Assembly: GCA_964521105.1 (NCBI GenBank)
Contig: CAZFPO010000062.1
Span: 1 to 16,010, forward strand
Origin: JAQUGA01 sp964521105
GTDB taxonomy: Bacteria; Bacteroidota; Bacteroidia; Bacteroidales; WCHB1-69
Direction of reading: 5' to 3'
DNA length: 16,010 bases
The notes beneath the pieces were generated by a model. It made no database searches. It saw only the letters and a program-made list of their open reading frames with translations, and was not told where the DNA came from. Below, piece by piece: positions 1 to 7,844 of the stretch; the stretch's first letter is position 1; the number at the start of each line of letters is the position of its first letter. The position numbers and the translations under genes were made by a program.

Positions 1-53
1 ACGTACGGTTCTGTGAGAGGTTTGGGGGTGAAATTCCCCCTTACCTACTCGAT
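1..53 (+). mobile_element. 3' end of a group II intron (domain V 3' strand and complete domain VI), cut by the window edge
   Basis: The first 11 bases (acgtacggttc) match the 3' strand of the highly conserved domain V of bacterial group II introns. Domain VI follows. GAG 15-17 pairs with CTC 48-50, AGGT 18-21 pairs with ACCT 43-46, a TT/TT internal loop comes next, and five G (24-28) pair with five C (36-40) around a 7-nt loop. A47 is left unpaired between the two outer helices, six bases before the likely intron end (T53), which is where the lariat branch-point adenosine sits in this family. The 3' end ctactcgat is also typical. The rest of the ribozyme and any reverse transcriptase would lie left of the window. 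The 3' exon begins near 54. Other RNA elements are unlikely given the combination of motif and bulged A. Confidence 0.85.
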
Positions 54-138
54 TTAATTTTTACTCTTATAAAAATATAGGCGCATAGAATTCTTCTCCT
101 TTTGTTGTTACCTGTTTGTCATTCAAAGCATAGTGAAA

Positions 139-161
139 CAATGTGGCCATTGCGAAGCAAT
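139..161. repeat. Overlapping inverted repeats, possible REP remnant
   Basis: Two palindromes share the bases cattg: CAATG-tggc-CATTG (139-152) and ATTGC-gaa-GCAAT (149-161). They could form alternative hairpins. The gaa loop inside a GC-rich short stem is like the 17-bp palindromes at the other end of the window, but the flanking sequence differs, so kinship is only suggested. Confidence 0.4.
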
Positions 162-235
162 CTGTGTGACAAGTGTAAATCTTATTTCTTTGCGAATTTA
201 AGATTTTACAAAATCTCCATTTTAAAAAAAAGTCT

Positions 236-243
236 TATCTTTG
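236..243 (+). promoter_or_regulatory. Predicted Bacteroidota -7 box of the etfB-etfA-acd operon
   Basis: TATCTTTG matches the Bacteroidota -7 consensus TAnnTTTG exactly. It would start transcription near 250 and leave a 5' leader of about 34 nt before the etfB ATG. No good TTTG -33 element is seen at the usual spacing, so the strength is uncertain. The leader is A-rich with no clear Shine-Dalgarno sequence, as is usual for this phylum. Confidence 0.5.
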
Positions 244-283
244 CCGTTCGTAAAAAAAAACTGAACAACCAATATTAATTTTT

Positions 284-1153
284 ATGAGTTTGAAAATTGT
301 TGTTTTAGCCAAGCAAGTTCCCGACACGCGAAATGTTGGCAAAGATGCTATGAAAGCAGATGGAACTGTCAATAGGGGAGCGTTGCCGGCTATTTTTAAT
401 CCCGAAGATTTAAATGCTCTCGAAATGGCATTGACAGTTAAAGATCAAATGCCTGGTTCGGAAGTAATCATATTAACCATGGGTCCTTCACGCGCTGCCG
501 AAATTATTCGGGAAGCAATTTACCGAGGAGCTGATAAAGGTTATTTAATCACCGACCGCAAATTTGCAGGTTCCGACACTTTGGCTACTTCGTATGCAAT
601 TTCGATGGCAGTTAAAAAAATCAATCCAGATATAGTTTTCGCTGGTCGTCAAGCAATTGACGGAGATACTGCACAAGTGGGTCCACAAGTTGCCGAAAAA
701 CTAAACTGGCCTCAAATTACGTACGCCGAAGAAGTTTTATTTGTAAATCAAAAATCGATAGCCATCAAACGACGTTTGGAACATGGTGTTGAATCGGTGG
801 AAAGCATATTACCTTCTCTAGTTACAGTTCATAGTTCAGCTCCCGAATGCCGTGCTCGTCATGCAAAAAGGATGATGCTTTTTAAACATGCTCGAACGGT
901 TACCGAATTGCAAGAGGAAGTGCGAGATTATACCGAATTATACAATCAACGTCCATATTTAGTAATTGACGAATGGACTGTTGATACAATTGGCGCAGAT
1001 ACTACTTTTTTGGGTTTATCGGGTTCACCAACCAAAGTGAAAAAAATTGATAATGTCGTTCTTCAGCAAAAAGATTCTTTAGTTCTAACCGATAGTAGTA
1101 AAGATATTGAATTGTTGATGGTGAACTTGCTTTCGAGCCATGTGATTGGCTAA
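284..1153 (+). CDS. etfB: Electron transfer flavoprotein subunit beta (EtfB/FixA family)
   Basis: This is the beta subunit of the soluble EtfAB heterodimer, which carries electrons between flavin dehydrogenases and other carriers and holds AMP or a second flavin. The start MSLKIVVLAKQVPDT is typical of the family. GRQAIDGDTAQVGPQVAEKL (121-140) is the conserved nucleotide-binding segment, and the ETF-beta signature runs over about 162-182 (RRLEHGVESVESILPSLVTV). The length of 289 aa is longer than the roughly 255 aa of many EtfB proteins, the excess being a C-terminal tail after about residue 250. It is the first gene of an operon with etfA (33 nt downstream) and an acyl-CoA dehydrogenase, so the partner dehydrogenase is very likely the latter. 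The ATG at 284 is supported by the promoter box about 40 nt upstream. Confidence 0.95.
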   Translation: MSLKIVVLAKQVPDTRNVGKDAMKADGTVNRGALPAIFNPEDLNALEMALTVKDQMPGSEVIILTMGPSRAAEIIREAIYRGADKGYLITDRKFAGSDTLATSYAISMAVKKINPDIVFAGRQAIDGDTAQVGPQVAEKLNWPQITYAEEVLFVNQKSIAIKRRLEHGVESVESILPSLVTVHSSAPECRARHAKRMMLFKHARTVTELQEEVRDYTELYNQRPYLVIDEWTVDTIGADTTFLGLSGSPTKVKKIDNVVLQQKDSLVLTDSSKDIELLMVNLLSSHVIG

Positions 1154-1186
1154 TTTTTTATTGTTTAACTAAAAAACAGGACAAAC

Positions 1187-2209
1187 GTGAATAATATATT
1201 TGTTTATTGCGAAATAACAGAAGAAGGTAAAGTTGCCGACGTAAGTTTGGAGTTGCTTTCTAAAGGTCGTAAATTGGCGGATGAATTAAAGGTGAAACTC
1301 GAAGCGGTGGCTATTGGCAACGCCATTCATCACATCGAAAGTGAACTTTATCCATTTGGTGTTGATGTAATTCATTTAGCGGATAAAAAAACACTTTTCC
1401 CTTACCTTACTTTACCTCATGCTGAAATTGTTTGTGACATTTTTAAGCGAGAAAAACCCGAAATTGCTCTGTTTGGAGCGACTTCAGTTGGTCGTGATTT
1501 GGCACCTCGAATTGCTTCGGCATTAAAATGTGGACTTACCGCCGATTGTACTAGTTTAGAAATTGGCGATCATACCGAAAACAAAACAGGCATAACCTAT
1601 AAAAATTTATTGTATCAAATTCGTCCAGCTTTTGGTGGAAATATTATTGCCACTATCATAAATCCCGATACTCGCCCACAGATGGCAACCGTTCGCGAAG
1701 GTGTGATGAAACTTGAACATGCTTCAAAACCAGTGAAAGCATTTGTGAAACTCGTTGATGTTGATGCAATTTTGTGTGACGAAATGTTTAATGTGAAAAT
1801 TCTTGACCGTCATATTGAAGCCCCAAAAGTAAATTTAAAAGGAGCTCAAATTATTGTTTCGGGTGGTTATGGCGTTGGTTCACGCGAAAATTTTAAATTA
1901 TTATACGATTTGGCAAGTGTAATTGGAGGCGATGTGGCAGCAACTCGAGCTGCTGTAGATGCTGGTTTTGTTGAACACGAACGTCAGGTAGGACAAACAG
2001 GAGTAACCGTTCGTCCAAAATTGTATATTGCATGTGGTATTTCAGGAGCAGTTCAGCATAGGGCAGGAATGGATCAATCGGCAAAGATTATCTCTATTAA
2101 CACCGATCCGAAAGCACCAATAAACGCTATCGCCGATTATACTATTATTGGCGAAATAAATCAGGTAATTCCAAAAATGATTGAGTTTTACAAAAAACAT
2201 TCGAAGTAA
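1187..2209 (+). CDS. etfA: Electron transfer flavoprotein subunit alpha (EtfA/FixB family)
   Basis: This is the FAD-binding alpha subunit that pairs with EtfB. The N-terminal Rossmann-like domain covers about 1-190. The C-terminal FAD domain shows GGYGVGSRENF (226-236) and RQVGQTGVTVRPKLYIACGI (266-285), followed by SGAVQHRAGM (286-295), which is the canonical ETF-alpha signature region. Internal stretches such as GLTADCTSL (116-124) and RPAFGGNIIATI (146-157) are closest, from memory, to clostridial-type EtfA proteins that work with butyryl-CoA dehydrogenase and ferredoxin. That makes electron bifurcation possible but unproven. The start is a GTG at 1187, needed to keep the natural N-terminus MNNIFVYCEI, and a weak purine stretch (acagg) lies just before it. 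It sits 33 nt after etfB and 21 nt before the dehydrogenase gene. Confidence 0.95.
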   Translation: MNNIFVYCEITEEGKVADVSLELLSKGRKLADELKVKLEAVAIGNAIHHIESELYPFGVDVIHLADKKTLFPYLTLPHAEIVCDIFKREKPEIALFGATSVGRDLAPRIASALKCGLTADCTSLEIGDHTENKTGITYKNLLYQIRPAFGGNIIATIINPDTRPQMATVREGVMKLEHASKPVKAFVKLVDVDAILCDEMFNVKILDRHIEAPKVNLKGAQIIVSGGYGVGSRENFKLLYDLASVIGGDVAATRAAVDAGFVEHERQVGQTGVTVRPKLYIACGISGAVQHRAGMDQSAKIISINTDPKAPINAIADYTIIGEINQVIPKMIEFYKKHSK

Positions 2210-2230
2210 AAATTATTTAATTCAACAACA

Positions 2231-3958
2231 ATGGCAAATTATTATACAGATAACTCCGCTTTACGATTTCATTTAACCCATCCTTTAATGGAACGCATCG
2301 TTCGTTTAAAGGAAGATGATTTTAAAGAATCTCAGCAATGGGAGCAAGCTCCATTGGATTTCGAAGATGCCATCGACACATACGACAAAGTGTTGGAAAT
2401 TATGGGCGATATTTGTGGCAATACCTTGGCTGCCAATGCCGAATCGGTTGATCACGACGGACCAACATTGGTCGACAATCATGTGCTTTATGCCAAAGGG
2501 ACACAAGAAAACATTGATGCACTTCAACGGGCAGGCTTATTTGGAATGTCGCTTCCTCGTAAATACGATGGTTTAAATTTACCGATGGTTCCTTATGTAA
2601 TGGCTGCTGAATTGGTCTCAAGAGCCGATGGTGGATTCTCAAACATTTGGGGTTTGCAGGATTGTGCCGAAACACTTCACGAATTTGGTAATGATGAAAT
2701 TTTACAAGAATTTTTACCTCGTGTAAATTTGGGCGAAACCATGGCAATGGATTTAACCGAGCCTGATGCAGGTTCCGATTTACAAGCCGTTCAATTAAAG
2801 GCATCGTTTGATGAAAAGTCGGGAATGTGGCTTTTGAATGGTGTAAAACGTTTTATCACCAACGGTGATGCTCACATTTCGTTGGTTTTGGCTCGTTCCG
2901 AAGAAGGTACTCAAGATGGACGTGGATTATCATTATTTGTTTATGATCGAAAAGACGGTGGTTTTACCATTCGTCGTATTGAAAATAAAATGGGAATTAA
3001 AGGTTCTCCAACTTGCGAATTGGTGTTTAAAAATGCACCTGCAAAACTGGTTGGCGATCGCAAATTAGGTTTGATAAAGTATGTGATGTCGTTAATGAAT
3101 TCAGCACGATTAGGCGTTGGAGCTCAGTCGGTTGGTATTGCCGATTCGGCTTATCGCGAAGCTGTAAAATATGCGAGCGAACGCGAACAATTTGGTAAAC
3201 CCATCATCAAATTTCCAGCTATATTCGAAATGCTGACCAATATGAGGGTAAAAGTGGAAGCCATTCGTTCGTTGCTTTACGAAACCTCGCGTTATGTGGA
3301 TATGTATAAAGAATTGAATCATTTATCGAACCGCCGAACACTAACTCCCGAGGAACGCACTGAATTAAAAATGTATCAACGTTTAGCTGATTCGTTTACA
3401 CCACTTTTGAAACTTTTCTCAAGCGAATATTGCAATCAAATTGCGTATGATGCAATTCAAGTTCATGGTGGTACAGGTTTTATGAAAGATTTTCCGGTGG
3501 AACGCATATATCGTGATGCTCGCATTACTACAATTTACGAAGGAACAAGCCAGTTACAAGTGGTGGCTGCAATTCGTTCGGTTATAAATGGTTCGTATTT
3601 GAATCGAATTCGTGAATTTGAAAGTACAGAAGTTAAACCCGAACTCGAAAGTATAAAACGGATATTAAGCGGATTAACCGATCGTTTCGAAGATTCTGTA
3701 AAACTTGTTACAGGTATAAATGATGGCGAAATGCTTGATTTTCATGCACGTCGTTTGGTTGAAATGGCTGGATACATTATCATGACTCATTTATTGGTTC
3801 AAGATAGTATGCGAAATAACGAATTTGAAAACTCAGCAAAAGTATTTCTGAATATTGCTACTTCAAAATTCAACGAAGCGGAATCATTCATTCAAAATTT
3901 TGACATCACGCAATTGGCTTTGTATAAAAAAGAAGCCTATGTGGTAAGTGCAGAATAG
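2231..3958 (+). CDS. Acyl-CoA dehydrogenase, long form with C-terminal extension
   Basis: This FAD enzyme catalyses alpha,beta-dehydrogenation of acyl-CoA, or the reverse, and passes electrons to Etf. In order: N-terminal helical domain (about 40-165), middle beta domain with AMDLTEPDAGSDL (172-184) and the WLLNGVKRFITNGD segment (200-213), and C-terminal helical domain with REQFGKPI (318-325). QVHGGTGFMKDFPVERIYRD (410-429) and ITTIYEGTSQLQ (432-443) follow. E437 in YEGTS is at the position of the catalytic base used by short- and medium-chain enzymes. The protein is 575 aa against about 380 for the core family. It has an inserted stretch near 355-390 and an extra C-terminal helical domain from about 455, as in other long Bacteroidota members. 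Substrate chain length cannot be read from sequence. It is the third gene of the etf operon and is followed by a terminator. Confidence 0.93.
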   Translation: MANYYTDNSALRFHLTHPLMERIVRLKEDDFKESQQWEQAPLDFEDAIDTYDKVLEIMGDICGNTLAANAESVDHDGPTLVDNHVLYAKGTQENIDALQRAGLFGMSLPRKYDGLNLPMVPYVMAAELVSRADGGFSNIWGLQDCAETLHEFGNDEILQEFLPRVNLGETMAMDLTEPDAGSDLQAVQLKASFDEKSGMWLLNGVKRFITNGDAHISLVLARSEEGTQDGRGLSLFVYDRKDGGFTIRRIENKMGIKGSPTCELVFKNAPAKLVGDRKLGLIKYVMSLMNSARLGVGAQSVGIADSAYREAVKYASEREQFGKPIIKFPAIFEMLTNMRVKVEAIRSLLYETSRYVDMYKELNHLSNRRTLTPEERTELKMYQRLADSFTPLLKLFSSEYCNQIAYDAIQVHGGTGFMKDFPVERIYRDARITTIYEGTSQLQVVAAIRSVINGSYLNRIREFESTEVKPELESIKRILSGLTDRFEDSVKLVTGINDGEMLDFHARRLVEMAGYIIMTHLLVQDSMRNNEFENSAKVFLNIATSKFNEAESFIQNFDITQLALYKKEAYVVSAE

Positions 3959-3971
3959 AGTTTGAAATATT

Positions 3972-4014
3972 AAAAAAATGGAGTTTAAACTTAAAAGTTT
4001 GAACTCTTTTTTTT
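3972..4014. terminator. Bidirectional rho-independent terminator between convergent operons
   Basis: A 10-bp stem (3981-3990 with 3997-4006, one G-T wobble) encloses the loop ttaaaa. On the + strand it is followed by eight T (4007-4014), ending the etf operon. On the - strand the same hairpin is followed, after two bases, by seven T (complement of 3972-3978), so it can also stop transcription of the convergent seven-gene operon. Confidence 0.85.
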
Positions 4015-4023
4015 CGCCTATGT

Positions 4024-4105
4024 TGGTGTTGTCCCCAACGATGGGTACATCAATTTAGTTTTAAGATTTTACAAAAGTATCATATACCCTTTGGTGACAA
4101 CACCA
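4024..4105. repeat. Imperfect inverted repeat in the convergent intergenic region
   Basis: The arm at 4024-4047 (starting tggtgttgtc) is nearly the reverse complement of 4085-4105 (ending gacaacacca), with one mismatch and a short gap, around a spacer of about 37 nt. The RNA from either strand could form a long hairpin beyond the terminator. It may stabilise 3' ends or be a remnant of a small mobile repeat. No gene is seen in 4015-4131. Confidence 0.5.
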
Positions 4106-4131
4106 TAGGGAACAACTCCAAAGAAAAAAAA

Positions 4132-4881
4132 CTATTTCCCTTTCAAAAAATCGAGTATCCCGTTTATAAAAGTTAGGGGATGAGTGGGATTTCCGGGAAT
4201 ATACAAATCAATAGGATATTTATCTAAAAAACTTCGGTTGAGGGCTTTGCTGTCCGAAAAAATGCCACCACTTATGGCATCGGTGCCAACAAGGACAATA
4301 ATTTTGGGATCAGGAGTGGCATGGTAGCATATTTCAAGGGCTTCGGCCATGTTTTCGGAAATTGGTCCAGTAATCACGATTCCATCGGCATGGCGTGGTG
4401 AAGCCACGAATTCAATTCCAAAACGACCTACATCAAAATTTACATTACCCGATGCATTCAATTCCCATTCGCAACTGTTATCGCCACCAGCGGATATTTG
4501 TCGAAGTTTTAAGGATCCACCAAACATTTTTTTATGCTCTTTTTTAATGAGGGAATGATTCATCTTAATAGGCTCAATGTTACCTTCTTTAATGATAAGG
4601 TTTTCACGAACATTGCTCGAAAGTTTATAATCTTTGGTAAAACTCACTTTATTTGGAAAACGAAACGCACATTCGCCACAAAACGTACATTTACCTAAAT
4701 CAATGCTTACAGGATTTTTCGAAATGGCATGAGTGGGACATAATTCAATCAATTCGTATTCATTTATCGTTTCGTGTGTAATTATTGGTCGCCCTCTGAA
4801 AATTCCAGGAACTTCAACGGTGGTAACATCTGGAATATATTGTTTGCCTTGGTGATAAAGAATTTTTAAATTATAAAACAT
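4132..4881 (-). CDS. Ferredoxin/NuoB-like (HyfI/HycG-like) fusion subunit of a hydrogenase-related complex
   Basis: This is the peripheral electron-transfer subunit of the complex. Residues 1-110 resemble NuoI/HyfH proteins: an FRGRP motif (28-32), CP at 48-49, and CTFCGEC (65-71). C65, C68 and C71 together with C48 form one complete [4Fe-4S] site. The other cluster of a two-cluster ferredoxin is gone, since its first CxxCxxC is absent and its last Cys is F75. Residues 110-249 are the NuoB/small-subunit fold, with PDPKIIVLVG (190-199), GGIF (205-208) and DLYIPG (225-230). Of the four proximal-cluster cysteines only C137 is kept; the other positions read D134, D201 and N231. It is the last gene of the operon, 15 nt after the large-subunit gene. 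The reaction is unknown; a hydrogenase role is unlikely. Confidence 0.85.
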   Translation of the reverse strand: MFYNLKILYHQGKQYIPDVTTVEVPGIFRGRPIITHETINEYELIELCPTHAISKNPVSIDLGKCTFCGECAFRFPNKVSFTKDYKLSSNVRENLIIKEGNIEPIKMNHSLIKKEHKKMFGGSLKLRQISAGGDNSCEWELNASGNVNFDVGRFGIEFVASPRHADGIVITGPISENMAEALEICYHATPDPKIIVLVGTDAISGGIFSDSKALNRSFLDKYPIDLYIPGNPTHPLTFINGILDFLKGK

Positions 4882-4896
4882 GGTAAATCATTTAAA

Positions 4897-6396
4897 TTAT
4901 AAATCGTGCCCACTGTATGAAAGATTAAAACTTTTGTTGCAAATTGGGAAATCCGAAATTTCGTTATTCCGAACAGCCAATGCTAAAGCCAGCCAATTGT
5001 GAAAGGATGGATCTTTAATTTTGTAAACCATTAATTCCCCTTTTGAATCGGTAAGGGCACAGTGACAAATTTCACCCCGCCAGCCTTCAACCAACGATAA
5101 GGAAAAAGAGTCGGGTTTAGGACTGTTTAAAACTTCAATGTTGGAATTTGATTCCGGAATATTTTCCATTAATTTATGAATGTAATTGATGGATTGATTG
5201 ATATCTTCTCTTCGGATTTGAACTCGGGAATACACATCACCATGATGTTTGATAATTGGTTCATGGTTTAATTCGGGATACAAACAATAGGGATGAGATT
5301 TGCGAATATCACGTTCTAAGGAATTCATTCGGGCAGACATACCAACAGCTCCAATGGATAATAAATCTTCAAATGATACCACACCAGTGCGTTCGAATCG
5401 CGACAGTGTACTTGGTAAATTAAATAGCATTTTCACCATTTCATCAAAATCGGGTTTGTATTTTCCGATTACCTGTTTTAAGCGGTTTGAAAGCATTTCA
5501 TTGTAAGGAAATTGATTTCTGCCGGGACGGATAAGTCCTTTTGCCAAACGATTTCCCGACCATTCCTGAAAATAATTGATGATTGGTGTTCGTAAACGAC
5601 CAAAAACAGAGCTTCCAAGTTGGTATGCAATGTCGGTACAAACTGCGCTTAAATCGCCGGTATGAATGGCAATACGTTCAATTTCTAAAGCCAATGTTCG
5701 TGCAAATTCGATATCTCTTTCGGGTTTGTAACCACACAAACTTTCCCAAACATTTGCAAAAGCAACTGAATGACCAACAACGGTGTCGCCAGCAATATTT
5801 TCGGCAAGAGTAGCACGCTCCAACAGTTTTTTCGTTTCAATAAAAAGTTGTTCAATACCACGATGTTGGTAGCCAAGCTGAATTTCGAGATGTAAAATTT
5901 GTTCTCCATTGCAAATAAATCGAAAATGACCGGGTTCGATAATTCCAGCGTGAATTGGTCCCACGCCAACTTCGTGCAATTCATCACTTTCGATGGAATA
6001 AAATGGATAATTGGCAATGGTTTTAGTTTTATCAAAACGGTTAAACGCGTATCTAACAGGCTTTAACCATGGATGATCAATGTAGTTTAATCCAAAATTT
6101 TCATGAATTTCGCGTTCAAATTTCTCAAAGCAAAATAATTTGGCTGTAAACGAATTTAAGGCTTCTGTTTGAAATATATTGCACGACGAAATGTAAATTT
6201 CGTGGGTCAAATCATCGGCGATGCAGCAAATTAGCTTTATTTTATCTTCATTGTGATATCCAAAATAATTAACGCAATGACGTTCGACATGATCCTCAAT
6301 AAAACTCGTATTTAACTCAAAAAAAGCATCATAGTTGAGTTCTGGAATTTCAGATACAGCTATGGTTTGATTATTTTTTATGCTTGTATAATTCAT
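4897..6396 (-). CDS. NuoC-NuoD/HycE-like large subunit lacking the Ni-Fe cysteines (Ehr type)
   Basis: This is the catalytic-subunit homologue of group 4 membrane hydrogenases and of the complex I 30- and 49-kDa subunits. Residues 1-about 115 are the NuoC-like domain (REIHENFGL 95-103). From about 140 comes the HycE/NuoD-like domain, with GPIHAGIIEPGHFRF (146-160) and LGYQHRGIE (174-182). The first Ni-Fe motif, normally CGxCG ahead of a HS pair, reads AGDTVVGHS (202-210), with A202 and T205 at the cysteine positions. The C-terminal DPCxxC reads DPSFHN (462-467), with S464 and N467. All four metal ligands are therefore replaced, and no hydrogenase activity is expected. The 499-aa length is near normal and the reading frame is intact, so this is a maintained variant rather than a decayed gene. 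It sits between the HyfF-like gene (2-nt gap) and the ferredoxin/NuoB fusion gene. Confidence 0.87.
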   Translation of the reverse strand: MNYTSIKNNQTIAVSEIPELNYDAFFELNTSFIEDHVERHCVNYFGYHNEDKIKLICCIADDLTHEIYISSCNIFQTEALNSFTAKLFCFEKFEREIHENFGLNYIDHPWLKPVRYAFNRFDKTKTIANYPFYSIESDELHEVGVGPIHAGIIEPGHFRFICNGEQILHLEIQLGYQHRGIEQLFIETKKLLERATLAENIAGDTVVGHSVAFANVWESLCGYKPERDIEFARTLALEIERIAIHTGDLSAVCTDIAYQLGSSVFGRLRTPIINYFQEWSGNRLAKGLIRPGRNQFPYNEMLSNRLKQVIGKYKPDFDEMVKMLFNLPSTLSRFERTGVVSFEDLLSIGAVGMSARMNSLERDIRKSHPYCLYPELNHEPIIKHHGDVYSRVQIRREDINQSINYIHKLMENIPESNSNIEVLNSPKPDSFSLSLVEGWRGEICHCALTDSKGELMVYKIKDPSFHNWLALALAVRNNEISDFPICNKSFNLSYSGHDL

Positions 6397-6398
6397 GA

Positions 6399-7826
6399 TT
6401 ATTTAGGTAAAAGCATTATACTGTCGTTAATTAACTGAACAAATTCGGCAGGTGGATTTAAGCCCAGATATGCCGAAAATGCAAGTAATAAAAATTGTGA
6501 AACCGATTCCCACGAACGAATTACTGGGATATTGGTTTCGTCGAAATCGGTAACAGGAATAAAAAGTATTTTCATGACATTTTTACCAAATGCCCAAATA
6601 ATCATAGTCAATAGAATTAGAACAGCGATCAGTATCAAAATTTGATTGGCTTCGAATAAGGATCTGAAAATCAGAAATTCGCTTACAAACAAACCCGATG
6701 GAGGCATTGCTGCAGCACTAAAAAATCCTAAAAGCAAAACCATTGCACCAGTGGCATTGTATTTAAAGTAATTGCCAATTTGATAAATGTTTTTTGTTTT
6801 AAAAACCCTGAATATCTGACTGTATTGAAAAAATAAACTCGATTTTACAAAAGCATGTAATATAATATGCAGAATAGCAGCGTAGTATCCAATTCCACCA
6901 GCAACAATTCCAAGCATTACCAAACCCATGTGTTCAATACCTGAATAAGCAAACATACGTTTTAAATTTTTCACTTTCACCATGTAAACAGTGGCAACAA
7001 ACAACGAAAGGAAAGCGGCTATGGCTATTACGATGTTTGCCCAATCGTGAATTGAGGTATTGGCAACAACGACATAAAATCTGAAAATTCCGATAAATCC
7101 CAAATTCATTAAAACACTTGCCATTAGAGCACTAACTGGGGCTGGTGCTTTGTCCTTTGCATCTATACCAGCTGTAAACATAGGAACCAATCCTAATTTA
7201 GCAGTAAATCCTGTAAAAATGAATAAAAAAGCCAATCGCAACCAAAATGGATTTAATTGTGTGCTGTTTGCCAATAAATTTTTGAACGATAAATCGTCAG
7301 AACCGGCATGAGTGAGCGATAAACTTAAAAATAAAATTCCGATAAAAATAAACGTTACACTAATGGCACAAATGAAAACATATTTCCATGTGGCTTCCAG
7401 TGCTAGTTTTGAACGATGGTGATAGATTAAAATGGACGCACATAAAGTTGTGATTTCGGTAAAAATCCAAGTTACAGCAATATGATTTGCCAAATATCCA
7501 AATCCAATCGCAGTTATCAACCCAACCATAGCGGCATAATAGGTTGAACTTAAATGACCAAATTCTTTACGTTTACTCAAATAAATATGGCTATGCATCA
7601 TGGCTGGAACCGAAACAATACTTAGAGTCATTAATAATAAAATTCCAATTGAATCGAAGGTAAAGTATTCAAGTTCGGTGCTTTGGTAATTAAAACATGC
7701 GTATACCGTATAACTTATCTGAAATAAAAGATAAAGTATCAAGAGGCAGTTTTGTATTGTTTTATTTCGAACAAAAATAAGTCCGAAACAGATTAATACA
7801 GCAGAAATTAAATAGAATAATGTCAT
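6399..7826 (-). CDS. HyfF-like antiporter-type membrane subunit (NuoN/MrpD family)
   Basis: This polytopic membrane protein of 475 aa, with about 12-14 helices, belongs to the NuoL/M/N-MrpA/D family and is expected to move protons or sodium. Helix 5 carries WIFTEITTL with E124. K210 lies in FTAKLGLVPM, where the family has its central lysine. AKDKAPAPVSALMASVL (223-239) is the broken-helix region in the shorter HyfF style, lacking the lysine seen there in HyfB. FAYSGIEHMGLV (292-303) and HAFVKSSLFF (324-333, K328) are further conserved blocks. It follows the HyfE-like gene by 18 nt and is separated from the large-subunit gene by 2 nt, as in hyf-type operons. HyfF is the best match because of length and order. 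Confidence 0.87.
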   Translation of the reverse strand: MTLFYLISAVLICFGLIFVRNKTIQNCLLILYLLFQISYTVYACFNYQSTELEYFTFDSIGILLLMTLSIVSVPAMMHSHIYLSKRKEFGHLSSTYYAAMVGLITAIGFGYLANHIAVTWIFTEITTLCASILIYHHRSKLALEATWKYVFICAISVTFIFIGILFLSLSLTHAGSDDLSFKNLLANSTQLNPFWLRLAFLFIFTGFTAKLGLVPMFTAGIDAKDKAPAPVSALMASVLMNLGFIGIFRFYVVVANTSIHDWANIVIAIAAFLSLFVATVYMVKVKNLKRMFAYSGIEHMGLVMLGIVAGGIGYYAAILHIILHAFVKSSLFFQYSQIFRVFKTKNIYQIGNYFKYNATGAMVLLLGFFSAAAMPPSGLFVSEFLIFRSLFEANQILILIAVLILLTMIIWAFGKNVMKILFIPVTDFDETNIPVIRSWESVSQFLLLAFSAYLGLNPPAEFVQLINDSIMLLPK

Positions 7827-7844
7827 ATAAAATTGTATTTACTT

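Larger units (their letters stand above)
54..283. other. Intergenic region between the intron end and etfB
   Basis: No convincing coding sequence is seen. The stretch holds overlapping small palindromes, caatgtggccattg at 139-152 and attgcgaagcaat at 149-161, which resemble a decayed REP-type element. There is also an AT-rich hairpin at 201-216 (agatttt/aaaatct). The etf promoter lies at its right end. Confidence 0.6.

Noticed and set aside
2400..2804. 134-codon frame antisense to the acyl-CoA dehydrogenase gene
   Set aside because: It lies wholly inside a strongly conserved coding region and its composition (rich in His, Arg, Pro) is that of an antisense shadow.
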